Shown piece by piece: positions 52,152 to 61,082 of a stretch of 64,000 nucleotides of DNA; within the stretch, counting starts at the first letter, position 1, and each line of letters opens with the position of its first letter. The DNA is from Chloroflexota bacterium (lineage in GTDB: Bacteria > Chloroflexota > Anaerolineae > Aggregatilineales > J027). The notes below the pieces were generated by a model. The model was not told the DNA's origin. It did no database searches and worked only from the letters and a program-made list of their open reading frames with translations. The stretch lies in assembly GCA_024434115.1 (NCBI GenBank), contig QMIT01000006.1, forward strand, positions 124,001 to 188,000, read 5' to 3'. The translations under genes and the position numbers were made by a program.

Positions 52152-52404
52152 CTTTATCGTACTCTTCCAGTAGTGCCAATTGTTGTTTTAACTCAACTTC
52201 ATGACCCATTTCGGCGTTGCTGATAAACCGCTCAAATAAAATATGTCCATCACTGAAGAACTCAACTTCCCAATGCTCGCCCGGTATGACAACACATACG
52301 CAAATCGTCTCCGGACGAATTCGCTCCAAGCGATACCAATATTTTTTGTGCTTAAGGTATTCCAAGAAGTCTAAGAGTTTTTGAAATGAACTTTTGCGTG
52401 GCAT
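52126..52404 (-). CDS. Small conserved protein, tandem paralogue B
   Basis: A 92-residue protein: SSFQKLLDFLEYLKHKKYWYRL, ETICVCVVIPGEHWEVEFFSDGHILFERF, then an acidic helical tail. It is clearly a duplicate of the gene 2 bp upstream. The pattern PGE.WEVEFF.DGHI recurs in small unassigned bacterial proteins that are sometimes found in immunity-type gene arrays; no function is established to my knowledge. Its 3' end overlaps the glycosylase start by 26 bp. Confidence 0.72.
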   Translation of the reverse strand: MPRKSSFQKLLDFLEYLKHKKYWYRLERIRPETICVCVVIPGEHWEVEFFSDGHILFERFISNAEMGHEVELKQQLALLEEYDKDDADNTQS

Positions 52405-52406
52405 AG

Positions 52407-52664
52407 TTATTCATCGTTAGCCTCAGTGTATAACTTCATGACCTGCTCTAAGACGGTTTCATCCTCAATATCGCCGGAACTCTTGAATCGCTCAAATTCA
52501 ATATGCCCATCGGCAAAAAATTCCACTTCCCACCGTTCGCCGGGAACATCAATAAATACACAAATCGTTTCGAGGCGACTATGGGTCAGGCGATACCACA
52601 GCCCCTCATCTTCTAAACGATCTAAGAAATCAAGCAGTTTTTGAAAGGAACTTTTGTGGGTCAT
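52407..52664 (-). CDS. Small conserved protein, tandem paralogue A
   Basis: An 85-residue protein: SSFQKLLDFLDRLEDEGLWYRL, ETICVFIDVPGERWEVEFFADGHIEFERF, then DETVLEQVMKLY. It shares more than half of its residues with paralogue B. It is the first of three tightly packed genes ending in the glycosylase. No signal peptide or membrane helix is seen. Confidence 0.72.
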   Translation of the reverse strand: MTHKSSFQKLLDFLDRLEDEGLWYRLTHSRLETICVFIDVPGERWEVEFFADGHIEFERFKSSGDIEDETVLEQVMKLYTEANDE

Positions 52665-52679
52665 AAAGGATTCTCAATT

Positions 52680-53354
52680 TCACTGAAAACGATGGGGGAT
52701 CGTGATGTAACAGCTTATGTCGTTGGACTCTTCAACCGATTCAAGTCTTCCACTGCCATTACCCCCAACCGTATAGGCATTCCAGCCCGTTTTATTAATC
52801 GGCGTCACCTGATTTTCCCTAGTCAGGGTCAGTTCCAAATGGGTAGCTTCATCGGCAATGATCAATGTGCCATCCGACCAATTCCATGTCCAATCTTCAA
52901 CCCATACCCGATTTTCATCCGCCCCTGCCAATCTAACCGCGATGCGACTGGAACGGGTCACATTGATATTCTGCCCATTTTGGCCGTCATCAATGGTAAG
53001 AGATGCCTGTAGAATGCCATTCATGGCCCAAGCGGAAGCGCGTTCAATCGCAAATGCTTCGGCGACAAAACTGGCCCGGTCAAACAACACGGTAAACGAC
53101 ATTTCGCAGCCCTCATCCGATTGGATTTCCCACTGTTCGCGCTGAAAATCAGGGTGTAGGCCAAAGTCTTGCGGGAAATGCCACTCATACTCGCCCGTGA
53201 CCTGCTTAAACCCAATGGCAGGCACTTCCAAATCGCTGCTGATTACATTGGCTTCAGTCGTCACAAGTTCGGGGTCATCCAGCGCCAGAACGACCAGCAC
53301 CGCTCCACCGATGATGACCAATACCAGAACTGCAAACCATCCATACCACCGCAT
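52680..53354 (-). CDS. Membrane-anchored exported protein of unknown function
   Basis: A 224-residue protein with one N-terminal membrane helix (about 6-26, FAVLVLVIIGGAVLVVLAL) and an outside beta-rich domain (YEWHFPQDFGLHPDF, EGCEMSFTVLFDRASFVAEAF, SLTIDDGQNGQNINVTRSS, ATHLELTLTREN). Two cysteines near the middle and the end may pair. ATG 53354 follows AGGAA. I do not recognise a family. It is 15 bp upstream of the small paralogue pair on the same strand. Confidence 0.68.
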   Translation of the reverse strand: MRWYGWFAVLVLVIIGGAVLVVLALDDPELVTTEANVISSDLEVPAIGFKQVTGEYEWHFPQDFGLHPDFQREQWEIQSDEGCEMSFTVLFDRASFVAEAFAIERASAWAMNGILQASLTIDDGQNGQNINVTRSSRIAVRLAGADENRVWVEDWTWNWSDGTLIIADEATHLELTLTRENQVTPINKTGWNAYTVGGNGSGRLESVEESNDISCYITIPHRFQ

Positions 53355-53459
53355 GATTGAAATTCCTAATGTCGTTCTCAATGTTTCTAATGCCAATAGT
53401 AACCAATTTCAGAACAAATGTACAGGTTCTTAAAATTCCTCATGGGCTTTTAAACCTTC

Positions 53460-53485
53460 TTTGCTATACTGTGGTATATAGCAAA
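53460..53485. promoter_or_regulatory. Inverted repeat before the NYN RNase gene
   Basis: TTTGCTATA (53460-53468) and TATAGCAAA (53477-53485) are exact complements, 8 bp apart. The -10-like TATACT (53465-53470) lies within it, so a bound repressor would block the promoter. Confidence 0.4.
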
Positions 53486-53499
53486 AAAGGATTTAATCA

Positions 53500-53997
53500 A
53501 TGCCTTACCTGATTGATGGGCACAACCTCATCGCCCAAATGCCCGATCTAAAACTAGATGACCCCGATGACGAGGCCAAATTAGTCCTGAAACTGCGGAG
53601 TTTCAGCAGTCGGGTAGGCAAGCGAGTGGTCGTGGTCTTCGATCACGGTCTGCCGGGAGAAGTCTCGACGCGCCTTTCAACCCACAGCGTCATCGTAAAA
53701 TTTGCCTCCGAACACAGCAGTGCCGATGCCGTCATGCGCGATATTATTCGCCGCACGGAAGACCCTGCCAGTTGGATTGTGGTGTCATCAGATAGTGAGG
53801 TGACGGATATTGCCAAAATCGTGGGGATGCGCTGCATTACCGCCCATGATTTTGCCCCGCAGTTAAAGGCGACCCCCAAAGTAAACCCCAAAATCAAAGC
53901 GGCCCAACAAGCCGTCAGCAAAAAAGCCAATCCGCGCCTCTCGCCCAAAGAGGTTGAGGACTGGATGGCTCTTTTTGCAAAAGACAAAAAAGATTGA
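53500..53997 (+). CDS. NYN-domain RNase (YacP/DUF901-like)
   Basis: A 165-residue PIN-like nuclease. The fold's acidic residues are visible: Asp in LIDGHNLI, Asp in VVVVFDHGL, SSADAVMRDII and SSDSEVTDIAK. It resembles the YacP family, whose Bacillus member cleaves mRNA on the ribosome. The C-terminal 35 residues are Lys-rich and probably contact RNA. It stands alone between divergent and convergent neighbours. Confidence 0.87.
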   Translation: MPYLIDGHNLIAQMPDLKLDDPDDEAKLVLKLRSFSSRVGKRVVVVFDHGLPGEVSTRLSTHSVIVKFASEHSSADAVMRDIIRRTEDPASWIVVSSDSEVTDIAKIVGMRCITAHDFAPQLKATPKVNPKIKAAQQAVSKKANPRLSPKEVEDWMALFAKDKKD

Positions 53998-54083
53998 TAT
54001 TAGGTCTTGTGTAGATGCAAGATGGAATTCACGAATCAGCATTTTCAAACTGGCTTGACGGCGGATTTATCCCCGCGTTTAAA

Positions 54084-54917
54084 TTAGGCGCTCTTCTTCC
54101 CCATGTACAGAGGAATAAATTCGAGTGAATTTGGCAGGGCGGCCATCGCTTGTTTATCCCCCGGCAGCATCAAGGCTTTAGGGTCGCGCTGCAATTGACG
54201 GGCGGCTTGATAGGCCCCAGTTAACGTTTTCCAATCGGGTTGCGCCCAGTTCTCTGGCACAGTCAGACACGCCATCACCCGCTGTAATGCCTGCCCCGCT
54301 GGACTGTTCCACTCCACTTCGGGCTGTTTGGGAACACCTGCAATCGCCGATTTTGCCTGCTTTTGAGCGTCCTGCTCATTGCCCATTTTTTTAAAGACAC
54401 CCTTCGACATCTTTTGCATCAATTTGTCCACCTGCCCCGCGTCCACTCCCTGCTCTTGGGCATATTTCTGCAATTCAGGCGGCAAATCGGTCAATGTCGT
54501 GGCCGTCGTTTGGGCAGTTGGCAGAACGGCAGTCATAATCGCCGACTGCTGCAAATCGGTTTCACTTAGACCGGGGCGCAAAAAAGCCGTCAATCCACCC
54601 ATGCCATCCGCTACTGTACCTACTTCATACTGCTCGGCAGATGTATAGACGGCTCTGATGACAGGTATCCCCGCCAGAATATCGCGTGTGACCTCATCCG
54701 GCCAAACCTCATTCGGCGCAAAAATCATCCGTGCCCATCCACCCTCCAGCGACCCGATGAAACAGCGAACGCGCTGCTGCAACCCGACGGGTGTACCTGT
54801 TCCCCCAGCGAATGGGTCATAAAAGGTATAACCCAGTCCTTGCAGGCTGTTTTTTAACTGGGTTTGGAGATCAGAGGGGTTGCTGTTGGGGAATAAGTAC
54901 CATTGGGCTAAGGTCAT
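54084..54917 (-). CDS. Conserved hypothetical protein
   Basis: A 277-residue cytoplasmic protein without recognised domain. The first half is alpha/beta (WYLFPNSNPSDLQTQLKNSL, RVRCFIGSLEGGWARMIFAP, PVIRAVYTSAEQYEVGTVADG); the middle is helical and charged (YAQEQGVDAGQVDKLMQKMS); the end again alpha/beta. The start overlaps the stop of the upstream GNAT gene as ATGA, so the two are cotranslated. No function is proposed. Confidence 0.7.
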   Translation of the reverse strand: MTLAQWYLFPNSNPSDLQTQLKNSLQGLGYTFYDPFAGGTGTPVGLQQRVRCFIGSLEGGWARMIFAPNEVWPDEVTRDILAGIPVIRAVYTSAEQYEVGTVADGMGGLTAFLRPGLSETDLQQSAIMTAVLPTAQTTATTLTDLPPELQKYAQEQGVDAGQVDKLMQKMSKGVFKKMGNEQDAQKQAKSAIAGVPKQPEVEWNSPAGQALQRVMACLTVPENWAQPDWKTLTGAYQAARQLQRDPKALMLPGDKQAMAALPNSLEFIPLYMGKKSA

Positions 54918-55744
54918 TTTTTTGCGGCCTCCACAATCGTCACAATATTTGAAATTTGGATGAATCCCAAGCGCAGATAGAGGCGGGCATCGTGTTCTGG
55001 TCTCCCCACACTATAAATGACGCCACAGCCGTTGGTTTGGGCAAATTCCACCGCCATCTGAATCAACGTTTCCTCCATACCAAAACCTGCCCACGGCCAG
55101 ACCACTGCGGGTTCATCTACATGGGCCACCCCTTGATCGAACGTCACTTGAATGGCCGCTGTGGGATAGCCGTGATAGAGGCCAATCAAAAATACCCCAT
55201 CGCCACGTTGAAAGGCTTCTTCAAAAGGTTGAACGGCTTTGGGGTCAATCTCATGGTCATCTACCCCATAGTATCCAGCGCGATAGGTACGCCACCACAC
55301 CGCAAAATCTTCATGGCTGACGGCTTCTTGGATTTGCAGATGGGGTTGATCGAGCGGCACAGTTCCAAACGGCTTTTCGCCCTCTGGTACCGGCCCATAC
55401 AGTGGCAGATACAGCCAGACGGGGGTATTCAGATAATGTTGAAAACCGTGTAATTCGAGATGTCGTTGAAAGGCGTCGGGGAAAAGGGCATCCAGATATT
55501 GAAGATGAGGCCAACGTCCCCGTTCTTCAAGGGTGTCAAATCCCCGGCGCACATCCTCACCCCGCGCCCATGTAATGCCTTGGTGTGGAATAACCAGACT
55601 GTACGCCGGGTCAAATTCAATCGGATGAAACACCACCCCCGCCGTATTAAACTCGGCATAGGCCGCCCCTGCCCGCCGTTGTTCGGTGAGCAAGTGGGTT
55701 TGGATCAGCCGGAGTTCACGGCGTTGATGGTGATTAAGTGTCAT
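54914..55744 (-). CDS. GNAT-like acetyltransferase
   Basis: A 276-residue protein. The C-terminal half has the GNAT pattern: GVFLIGLYHGYPTAAIQV, VDEPAVVWPWAGFGMEETLIQMAVEFAQ and VIYSVGRPEHDARLYLRLGFIQI. The N-terminal half may be a degenerate second GNAT fold. ATG 55744 is chosen: it has AAGGA upstream and starts just after the aconitase stop (55752). A longer frame would run inside the aconitase gene. Substrate unknown. Confidence 0.75.
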   Translation of the reverse strand: MTLNHHQRRELRLIQTHLLTEQRRAGAAYAEFNTAGVVFHPIEFDPAYSLVIPHQGITWARGEDVRRGFDTLEERGRWPHLQYLDALFPDAFQRHLELHGFQHYLNTPVWLYLPLYGPVPEGEKPFGTVPLDQPHLQIQEAVSHEDFAVWWRTYRAGYYGVDDHEIDPKAVQPFEEAFQRGDGVFLIGLYHGYPTAAIQVTFDQGVAHVDEPAVVWPWAGFGMEETLIQMAVEFAQTNGCGVIYSVGRPEHDARLYLRLGFIQISNIVTIVEAAKK

Positions 55745-55751
55745 CGTATCC

Positions 55752-58487
55752 TTATGCAACCGTGCCTTCACGCAGGAAGTTGCGCAGCACTGTATTGAGG
55801 ATACCACCATTTCGATAGTAATCCAGTTCAACCGGAGTGTTGATACGTGCAATCGCAGTAAATTGCGATTCTGTGCCGTCTTCACGAGTGAACCGTACCA
55901 CCACCTCTTGAAGCGGTTGCAGATCATCGGGAATCTCAATCGTATACACTTCACGCCCCGTCAGGTTAAAGGTTTGGGCATTCTGGCCCGCCTTAAATTG
56001 CAGCGGCAGCACCCCCATAAACACCAGATTGCTGCGGTGAATACGTTCAAAGCTCTCGGCCAAGACCGCCTTAATCCCTAAAAGATAGGAACCCTTCGCT
56101 GCCCAGTCACGGCTTGAACCCGTCCCATATTCTTTGCCTGCCACAACAATCAGCGGCGTATTCTTGGCTTTATAAAGCTGGGCGGCTTCATAGATGCTCA
56201 AGATTTCACCATCGGGCAGATATTCCGTCCAGCTACCCTCTTTGGGAGCGACCAGTTGATTCTTGAGACGGATATTGGCAAACGTGCCGCGTGTCATCAC
56301 TCGGTCATTGCCACGCCGCGCTCCATAGCTGTTGAAATCGCGCAGTTCAACCCCCTGTTCAATCAGGAAACGACCCGCCGGGCTGTCCTTTGCAATATCC
56401 CCAGCCGGCGAGATGTGGTCTGTCGTGATGCTATCCCCGAACAAGGCCAACACCCGCGCCCCTTCGATATTGCTCAATGGCTCAAGGTCTGGCTTCAAAT
56501 CCATGAAAAAGGGCGGTTCTTGGATGTAGGTGGAGGTGTCATCCCATGCGAACATTTCCCCGCCTGCGCCCTCAATGGCATTCCACGTTTCGTTGCCACC
56601 AAAGACCTGCCCATAGTGCATATGGTACATCTCAGGGTGGATGGAATCGCGCACGGTTTGCAGAATTTCGTCTTGGCTCGGCCAAATATCGCGCAGGAAA
56701 ACGGGATCATCATTTTGATCGTAGCCCAACGGCTCGTTTTCAAGATCAATATCTACCGTCCCTGCCAACGCATAGGCCACCACCAGCGGCGGTGAGGCAA
56801 GGAAATTGGCCCGTACATTGGGGTGGATACGGCCTTCAAAATTGCGATTACCGCTCAGGACAGCCGCCGCCACTAAATCACCTTCGTTAATCGCGCCTAC
56901 GATGTCCGCTGACAGTGGCCCGGTATTCCCTATACAGGTCGTGCAGCCATAACCGACCACATAAAAACCGAGTTGTTCCAGATATTCCAGTACCCCGGAT
57001 TGTTTCAGGTATTCCGTGACCACCTTTGAACCGGGGGCGAGGCTGGTCTTGACATAGGGTTTCGCTTTTAGGCCCTTCTTAACGGCGTTGCGTGCCAACA
57101 AACCCGCCCCTAACATCACACTGGGGTTGCTGGTATTGGTGCAGCTTGTGATGGCGGCAATCACCACCGAGCCGTGTGTCAATTCAATCGGATCGGCCTT
57201 ATGACCATTTTCAGAAGGAACCAGCGCTGTGGAGGCGATTTGCTCCTCGGTCAAACCAAAACCCTTTGCCCCGACTGGCGCACGCAGGGATTTTTCAAAA
57301 TCCTCTTTCATCGCTTTGAGGGTCACGCGATCCTGCGGACGTTTTGGCCCTGCCATGCTGGGTTCGACTGTGCTGAGATCGAGTTCCAGCGTATCGGTAA
57401 ACACCGGGTCAGGGGTCTCATCGGTGCGGAACATCCCCTGTGATTTATAGTACACCTCGACCAGTTTGACTTCTTCTTCCGTGCGACCTGTGCGGCGTAG
57501 ATAGACCAGCGTTTCGTCGTCTACCGGGAAGAAACCCATCGTCGCCCCATATTCAGGTGCCATATTCGCAATCGTCGCACGATCCGCGAGGCTGATGTTG
57601 GATAGACCCGTGCCGTAGAATTCGACGAATTTATCCACCACGCCCTTCTTGCGGAGCATTTGTACAACCGTGAGTGTCAAGTCGGTGGCGGTTACACCTT
57701 CACGCAGTTTGCCAAACAACTTAAAGCCGATGACTTCCGGCGTGAGCATGTAAATGGGTTGACCGAGCATGACGGCTTCAGCCTCAATCCCACCGACCCC
57801 CCAACCCAACACGCCTAGCGCGTTAATCATGGTGGTATGGGAATCTGTGCCGACCAGTGTATCAGGAATGGCAACTTGTCCCTGCCCATTACTGCGCACG
57901 AACACACCCTTTGCCAGATATTCCAAATTCACTTGATGGATAATCCCGGTGGCGGGTGGCACAACCCTAAAATTGCTAAACGCATTCCGTCCCCACTTCA
58001 AAAATTGATAGCGTTCGGAATTGCGCCGAAATTCCAAATCCGCATTCAGGGTGAGCGCTTCGGATGAACCGGAATAGTCCACCTGTACCGAATGGTCAAT
58101 CACCAAGTCCACTGGAATGGTCGGGTTGATTTGTTTGGGATCGCCGCCCAACCGTCCCATTGCAGAACGCAGCGCGGCAAGGTCAACCACCGATGGTACA
58201 CCTGTGAAGTCTTGCAATACCACCCGCGCTGGGCGGAAGGCGATTTCCGTTTGGGTGGGGCTGGCCGCATTCCAATTGGCGAGTTCTTCGACATTCTCCG
58301 GTGTAACGGAATAGTTATCCACATGACGCAGCAGGTTTTCCAAAAGGACTTTGATGCTAAAGGGCAGTTCATGGATATGCCCAATGCCAGCCTCAGCCAA
58401 CTTTGCCAGCCGATAGTAGTCTACTGATTTGCCGGGGACATCCAGCCTTGTGCGGGCTTTAAACGTATCTTGAGTTGCGTGTTTCAA
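55752..58487 (-). CDS. acnA: Aconitate hydratase A
   Basis: A 911-residue TCA-cycle enzyme interconverting citrate and isocitrate, with a [4Fe-4S] cluster. The cluster cysteines are in [10 protein letters not shown] and [12 protein letters not shown]. Other family motifs are [33 protein letters not shown] and [13 protein letters not shown]. Length and domain order (three N-terminal domains, linker, swivel domain) are normal for AcnA/IRP-type enzymes. It is the first gene of the acnA-GNAT-hypothetical run. Confidence 0.97.
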   Translation of the reverse strand: MKHATQDTFKARTRLDVPGKSVDYYRLAKLAEAGIGHIHELPFSIKVLLENLLRHVDNYSVTPENVEELANWNAASPTQTEIAFRPARVVLQDFTGVPSVVDLAALRSAMGRLGGDPKQINPTIPVDLVIDHSVQVDYSGSSEALTLNADLEFRRNSERYQFLKWGRNAFSNFRVVPPATGIIHQVNLEYLAKGVFVRSNGQGQVAIPDTLVGTDSHTTMINALGVLGWGVGGIEAEAVMLGQPIYMLTPEVIGFKLFGKLREGVTATDLTLTVVQMLRKKGVVDKFVEFYGTGLSNISLADRATIANMAPEYGATMGFFPVDDETLVYLRRTGRTEEEVKLVEVYYKSQGMFRTDETPDPVFTDTLELDLSTVEPSMAGPKRPQDRVTLKAMKEDFEKSLRAPVGAKGFGLTEEQIASTALVPSENGHKADPIELTHGSVVIAAITSCTNTSNPSVMLGAGLLARNAVKKGLKAKPYVKTSLAPGSKVVTEYLKQSGVLEYLEQLGFYVVGYGCTTCIGNTGPLSADIVGAINEGDLVAAAVLSGNRNFEGRIHPNVRANFLASPPLVVAYALAGTVDIDLENEPLGYDQNDDPVFLRDIWPSQDEILQTVRDSIHPEMYHMHYGQVFGGNETWNAIEGAGGEMFAWDDTSTYIQEPPFFMDLKPDLEPLSNIEGARVLALFGDSITTDHISPAGDIAKDSPAGRFLIEQGVELRDFNSYGARRGNDRVMTRGTFANIRLKNQLVAPKEGSWTEYLPDGEILSIYEAAQLYKAKNTPLIVVAGKEYGTGSSRDWAAKGSYLLGIKAVLAESFERIHRSNLVFMGVLPLQFKAGQNAQTFNLTGREVYTIEIPDDLQPLQEVVVRFTREDGTESQFTAIARINTPVELDYYRNGGILNTVLRNFLREGTVA

Positions 58488-58686
58488 TGTTTCATTTCCT
58501 CGCTTTCATTTTTTCAGGCCTAGTTGGGTTGCCTGTCAATGACAATGACCTGTGTGTGGAGAGTTGGAGAGCAATTGAGATAATTCAACTACCCATCCTA
58601 AACTGGCTTTATCATCTTATAAACAGTTGTTTTGACAATATGCTATATGAAAATCATACCGCAATTTCTAGGTCTGGCGAGAGGGT

Positions 58687-58708
58687 GACTAACTGAATTC
58701 AGTCAGTC
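58687..58708. promoter_or_regulatory. Palindrome in the acnA-kinase intergenic region
   Basis: GACT, one base, ACTGAATTCAGT, one base, AGTC: a 22-bp palindrome with a single mismatched pair. It lies in the 381-bp AT-rich gap between the divergent acnA and kinase genes and could be an operator for either. The rest of the gap shows only the promoter candidate at 58779. Confidence 0.4.
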
Positions 58709-58778
58709 CATGTCAATTACTTTCTTCATTTTTGGAGCTTGATTCTAGCCATCTCCCCAAAAATTTGTGAAAAATCCC

Positions 58779-58806
58779 TTGCTTTCGTTAATTTTCACAT
58801 TATTCT
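58779..58806 (+). promoter_or_regulatory. Candidate promoter of the kinase gene
   Basis: TTGCTT (58779-58784), 16-bp spacer and TATTCT (58801-58806), 63 bp before the GTG start. Confidence 0.3.
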
Positions 58807-58868
58807 ATCTCAACTTGGTTTAGAATTTAGAAACCAGCGGTATACCTCTTACAAACTGGAGTGCATAA

Positions 58869-59696
58869 GTGGACGGTTTAGTCGGTCAACTTCTCAATCA
58901 AAGATACGAAATCCTGACCGTCCTCGGCACCGGGGGGATGGGAATCGTCGCGCAGGCCTATGATCGTTATCTGGATCGCGCCGTTGCTCTAAAATTGATT
59001 CGCCCTGAATATGCCATCAATGACGGGTTTGTGCAGATGTTCGTCCGTGAAGCCCGTACCCTCGCCAAGCTCGACCACCCCAATATTCTGCCCGTCTATG
59101 ATTTGGGGATGACGGATACCGAAGTCTATATGGTGACACCGCTGGCCCCGCATGGCACGCTGGCAGATCGTTTTCAAAATGGCCCCATGACCTTTTATGA
59201 AAGTGAACGGATTCTACGCGAGGTGTGTGATGCGATTGACTACGCCCATCGTAACGGCGTGATCCATCTCGACATCAAACCCGACAACATTCTATTTGAC
59301 CGCAATGATCGTCCACTCGTTGCCGATTTTGGTCTCTCCAAAATCCTGCAATCCGGCCTCTATGTCGAAGTCGAACCACAGGTCGGCACAATTGATTACA
59401 TGGCCCCGGAGCAGATTTTTGGCGACCCGGCAGGCTCCTATTCCGATGTTTACGCGCTTGGCTTGACCCTCTATGAAATGTTGATGGGCCAACTCCCCCA
59501 CCGCGAACCGAATGGTATCGTCATTTTCGACTATGTTCTGCCCCTCAGCATTATGGCTGTCATCGAAAAAGCCACCCACTTTGACCCGACGCAGCGTTAT
59601 CAAACCGCCCACCAATTTTCGCAGGCCTATACCGAAGCATGGCTCTACGAACAGACGGTAGGTGATTTTTCGATTGGCGGCCATCGAGCGCACTAA
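58869..59696 (+). CDS. Stand-alone Ser/Thr protein kinase (PknB-like)
   Basis: A 275-residue kinase with catalytic domain only and no membrane helix. It has the glycine loop VLGTGGMGIVAQAYD, catalytic Lys in AVALKLI, VIHLDIKPDNILF (HLD instead of HRD), VADFGLSK and GTIDYMAPEQI. The start is GTG 58869 with GGAG 8 nt before it; the fold starts at residue 10. The missing Arg before the catalytic Asp marks a non-RD kinase, likely active without activation-loop phosphorylation. No target gene is adjacent. Confidence 0.9.
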   Translation: MDGLVGQLLNQRYEILTVLGTGGMGIVAQAYDRYLDRAVALKLIRPEYAINDGFVQMFVREARTLAKLDHPNILPVYDLGMTDTEVYMVTPLAPHGTLADRFQNGPMTFYESERILREVCDAIDYAHRNGVIHLDIKPDNILFDRNDRPLVADFGLSKILQSGLYVEVEPQVGTIDYMAPEQIFGDPAGSYSDVYALGLTLYEMLMGQLPHREPNGIVIFDYVLPLSIMAVIEKATHFDPTQRYQTAHQFSQAYTEAWLYEQTVGDFSIGGHRAH

Positions 59697-59792
59697 TGAT
59701 TTCATACTAGGGCGAGCCAACTATTTCGCCTTTTGGTTGTTCCACTCTAAAATAGAGGCACTATAACTTTTTATCAAAGGGATGTGCCACTG

Positions 59793-60617
59793 ATGAAAAC
59801 ACAAATTGAGCAAACCCCCATCCTCCCCAACAGCCTAGCGATTTGGGGCTTGGGACAAATGGGCGTGGCGATTAAGGGCACTGAAGGGGTAATTTATATT
59901 GATCCCTGTTTAACGGATGTAGTGCGTGAGCAGTTCGGCGAATTTTGGGTGCGCGGCTATCCCCCACCGATCTTGCCTGAACAGGCCTCCCACGTCAGCT
60001 ATTATTTCATCAGCCACGAACACCTTGACCACCTTGATCCCAAAACCGTCGGCCCAATTGCCAAAGCCTCCCCCAATGCTAAATTTGTAACCACAGGCTG
60101 GTGCAAAGACCTGCTGTCAGATTTGGATATTGCAGATGATCGGGTTATCTTCCCGCCTGCGCTCCAATCCACCACCTTGCCGGGAACAACTTGCCGTGTC
60201 ACGCCCGTCCCCTCGGCCCATTATGAAAAAGAATATGACGAGCAGAAAGGCTATCGCTGGCTCGGTTTCATCATCGAATGGAACGGCATCACCTTCTATC
60301 ACGGCGGAGACACATTGGTTTACCCCGGTTATATTGAGATGCTCAAAGGTCTGCCCACCGCCGACATCGCCATGATTGCGCTAAATGGCCGTGATTATTT
60401 CCGGGAGCAAGTGGGGGTTTTAGGCAATTTTCTGCCGATGGAAGGCGCACATTTAGCCAAAGAACTGGGTTGGGATGTGGTAATCCCCGGTCACAACGAT
60501 CTCTATCCTAACAATGCCATCCCGTTTAGCCATATCATTGAAGCCTTTGAAACCGTGAACCCCCGCCAAAAATTGAAAATCCTCCAACCCGGCGAGTTGT
60601 ATTACTACCTCAAATAA
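59793..60617 (+). CDS. MBL-fold metallo-hydrolase (UlaG-like)
   Basis: A 274-residue metallo-beta-lactamase-fold protein related to UlaG (L-ascorbate-6-phosphate lactonase). The metal motif is FISHEHLDHLD, with GVIYIDPCLTD before it and later His/Asp residues in PSAHYEKEYD, FYHGGDTLV and VIPGHNDLYP. No ascorbate-uptake genes lie nearby, so the substrate is open. ATG 59793 is preferred over GTG 59784, which lies only 3 nt from the AAAGG ribosome site. Confidence 0.87.
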   Translation: MKTQIEQTPILPNSLAIWGLGQMGVAIKGTEGVIYIDPCLTDVVREQFGEFWVRGYPPPILPEQASHVSYYFISHEHLDHLDPKTVGPIAKASPNAKFVTTGWCKDLLSDLDIADDRVIFPPALQSTTLPGTTCRVTPVPSAHYEKEYDEQKGYRWLGFIIEWNGITFYHGGDTLVYPGYIEMLKGLPTADIAMIALNGRDYFREQVGVLGNFLPMEGAHLAKELGWDVVIPGHNDLYPNNAIPFSHIIEAFETVNPRQKLKILQPGELYYYLK

Positions 60618-60665
60618 AAAGAAAAAGTTATGGGATTAAACGAACGTGTTCTAGTCCCATAACTT
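60612..60665 (-). terminator. Strong intrinsic terminator of the antiporter operon
   Basis: A perfect 11-bp stem (60625-60635 with 60655-60665; AAGTTATGGGA and complement). On the minus strand it is followed by TTTTTCTTTTTATTT, 36 bp beyond the PII-like gene. The hairpin also lies at the end of the convergent UlaG-like gene. Confidence 0.85.
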
Positions 60666-60700
60666 CCCATCTGCCAGTTTTACAGTTAGCCCAATTCAGC

Positions 60701-61069
60701 CTAGCCTTTAGATTTTTTGGCGGGGTCACCTCTATCTAAGCCATAGGCTTGTAGCAAAGGCAGTACCAAAAGAACTCCAACATCCGGTTTTGTCCAATCA
60801 CCCACATAAGCAGTGGTGGTTTGAATGACTTTTTGCAAAAGGGCTTCATCCCGAATAGCCGAAAACAGGGTTCGATGATGGATTTCGGTATCACGGAGCA
60901 AATTGGCAAGTGTAGGCATGATGCTAAGGTCGTCTCGCAGGAAGCCCTTCATTTGACGCAGGCCCGCGCTTTCGATGATCGTAGCACCCTCTATACCCAC
61001 CGACATCCATTTCTCCAAAACAGCATCAGCCTGTTCAACATCGTGCGAAATATACATGACTAGATACAT
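60701..61069 (-). CDS. PII-like (GlnB-fold) small protein
   Basis: A 122-residue protein with the ferredoxin-like pattern of the PII/CutA superfamily: YLVMYISHDVEQADAVLEKWMSVGIEGATIIES at the start (strand, helix, strand) and VGVLLVLPLLQAYG late. The expected T-loop is replaced by a longer helical part (MKGFLRDDLSIMPTLANLL). It follows the proton antiporter by 13 bp. PII-like proteins often sit beside transporters and gate them; gating of this antiporter is inference. ATG 61069 is chosen over 61117, which would overlap the antiporter stop. Confidence 0.6.
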   Translation of the reverse strand: MYLVMYISHDVEQADAVLEKWMSVGIEGATIIESAGLRQMKGFLRDDLSIMPTLANLLRDTEIHHRTLFSAIRDEALLQKVIQTTTAYVGDWTKPDVGVLLVLPLLQAYGLDRGDPAKKSKG

Positions 61070-61082
61070 GGGGCTAATATCC

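Noticed and set aside
59711..59735. Terminator after the stand-alone kinase gene
   Set aside because: Only a 5-bp GGCGA/TCGCC stem with TTTT; too weak to call.
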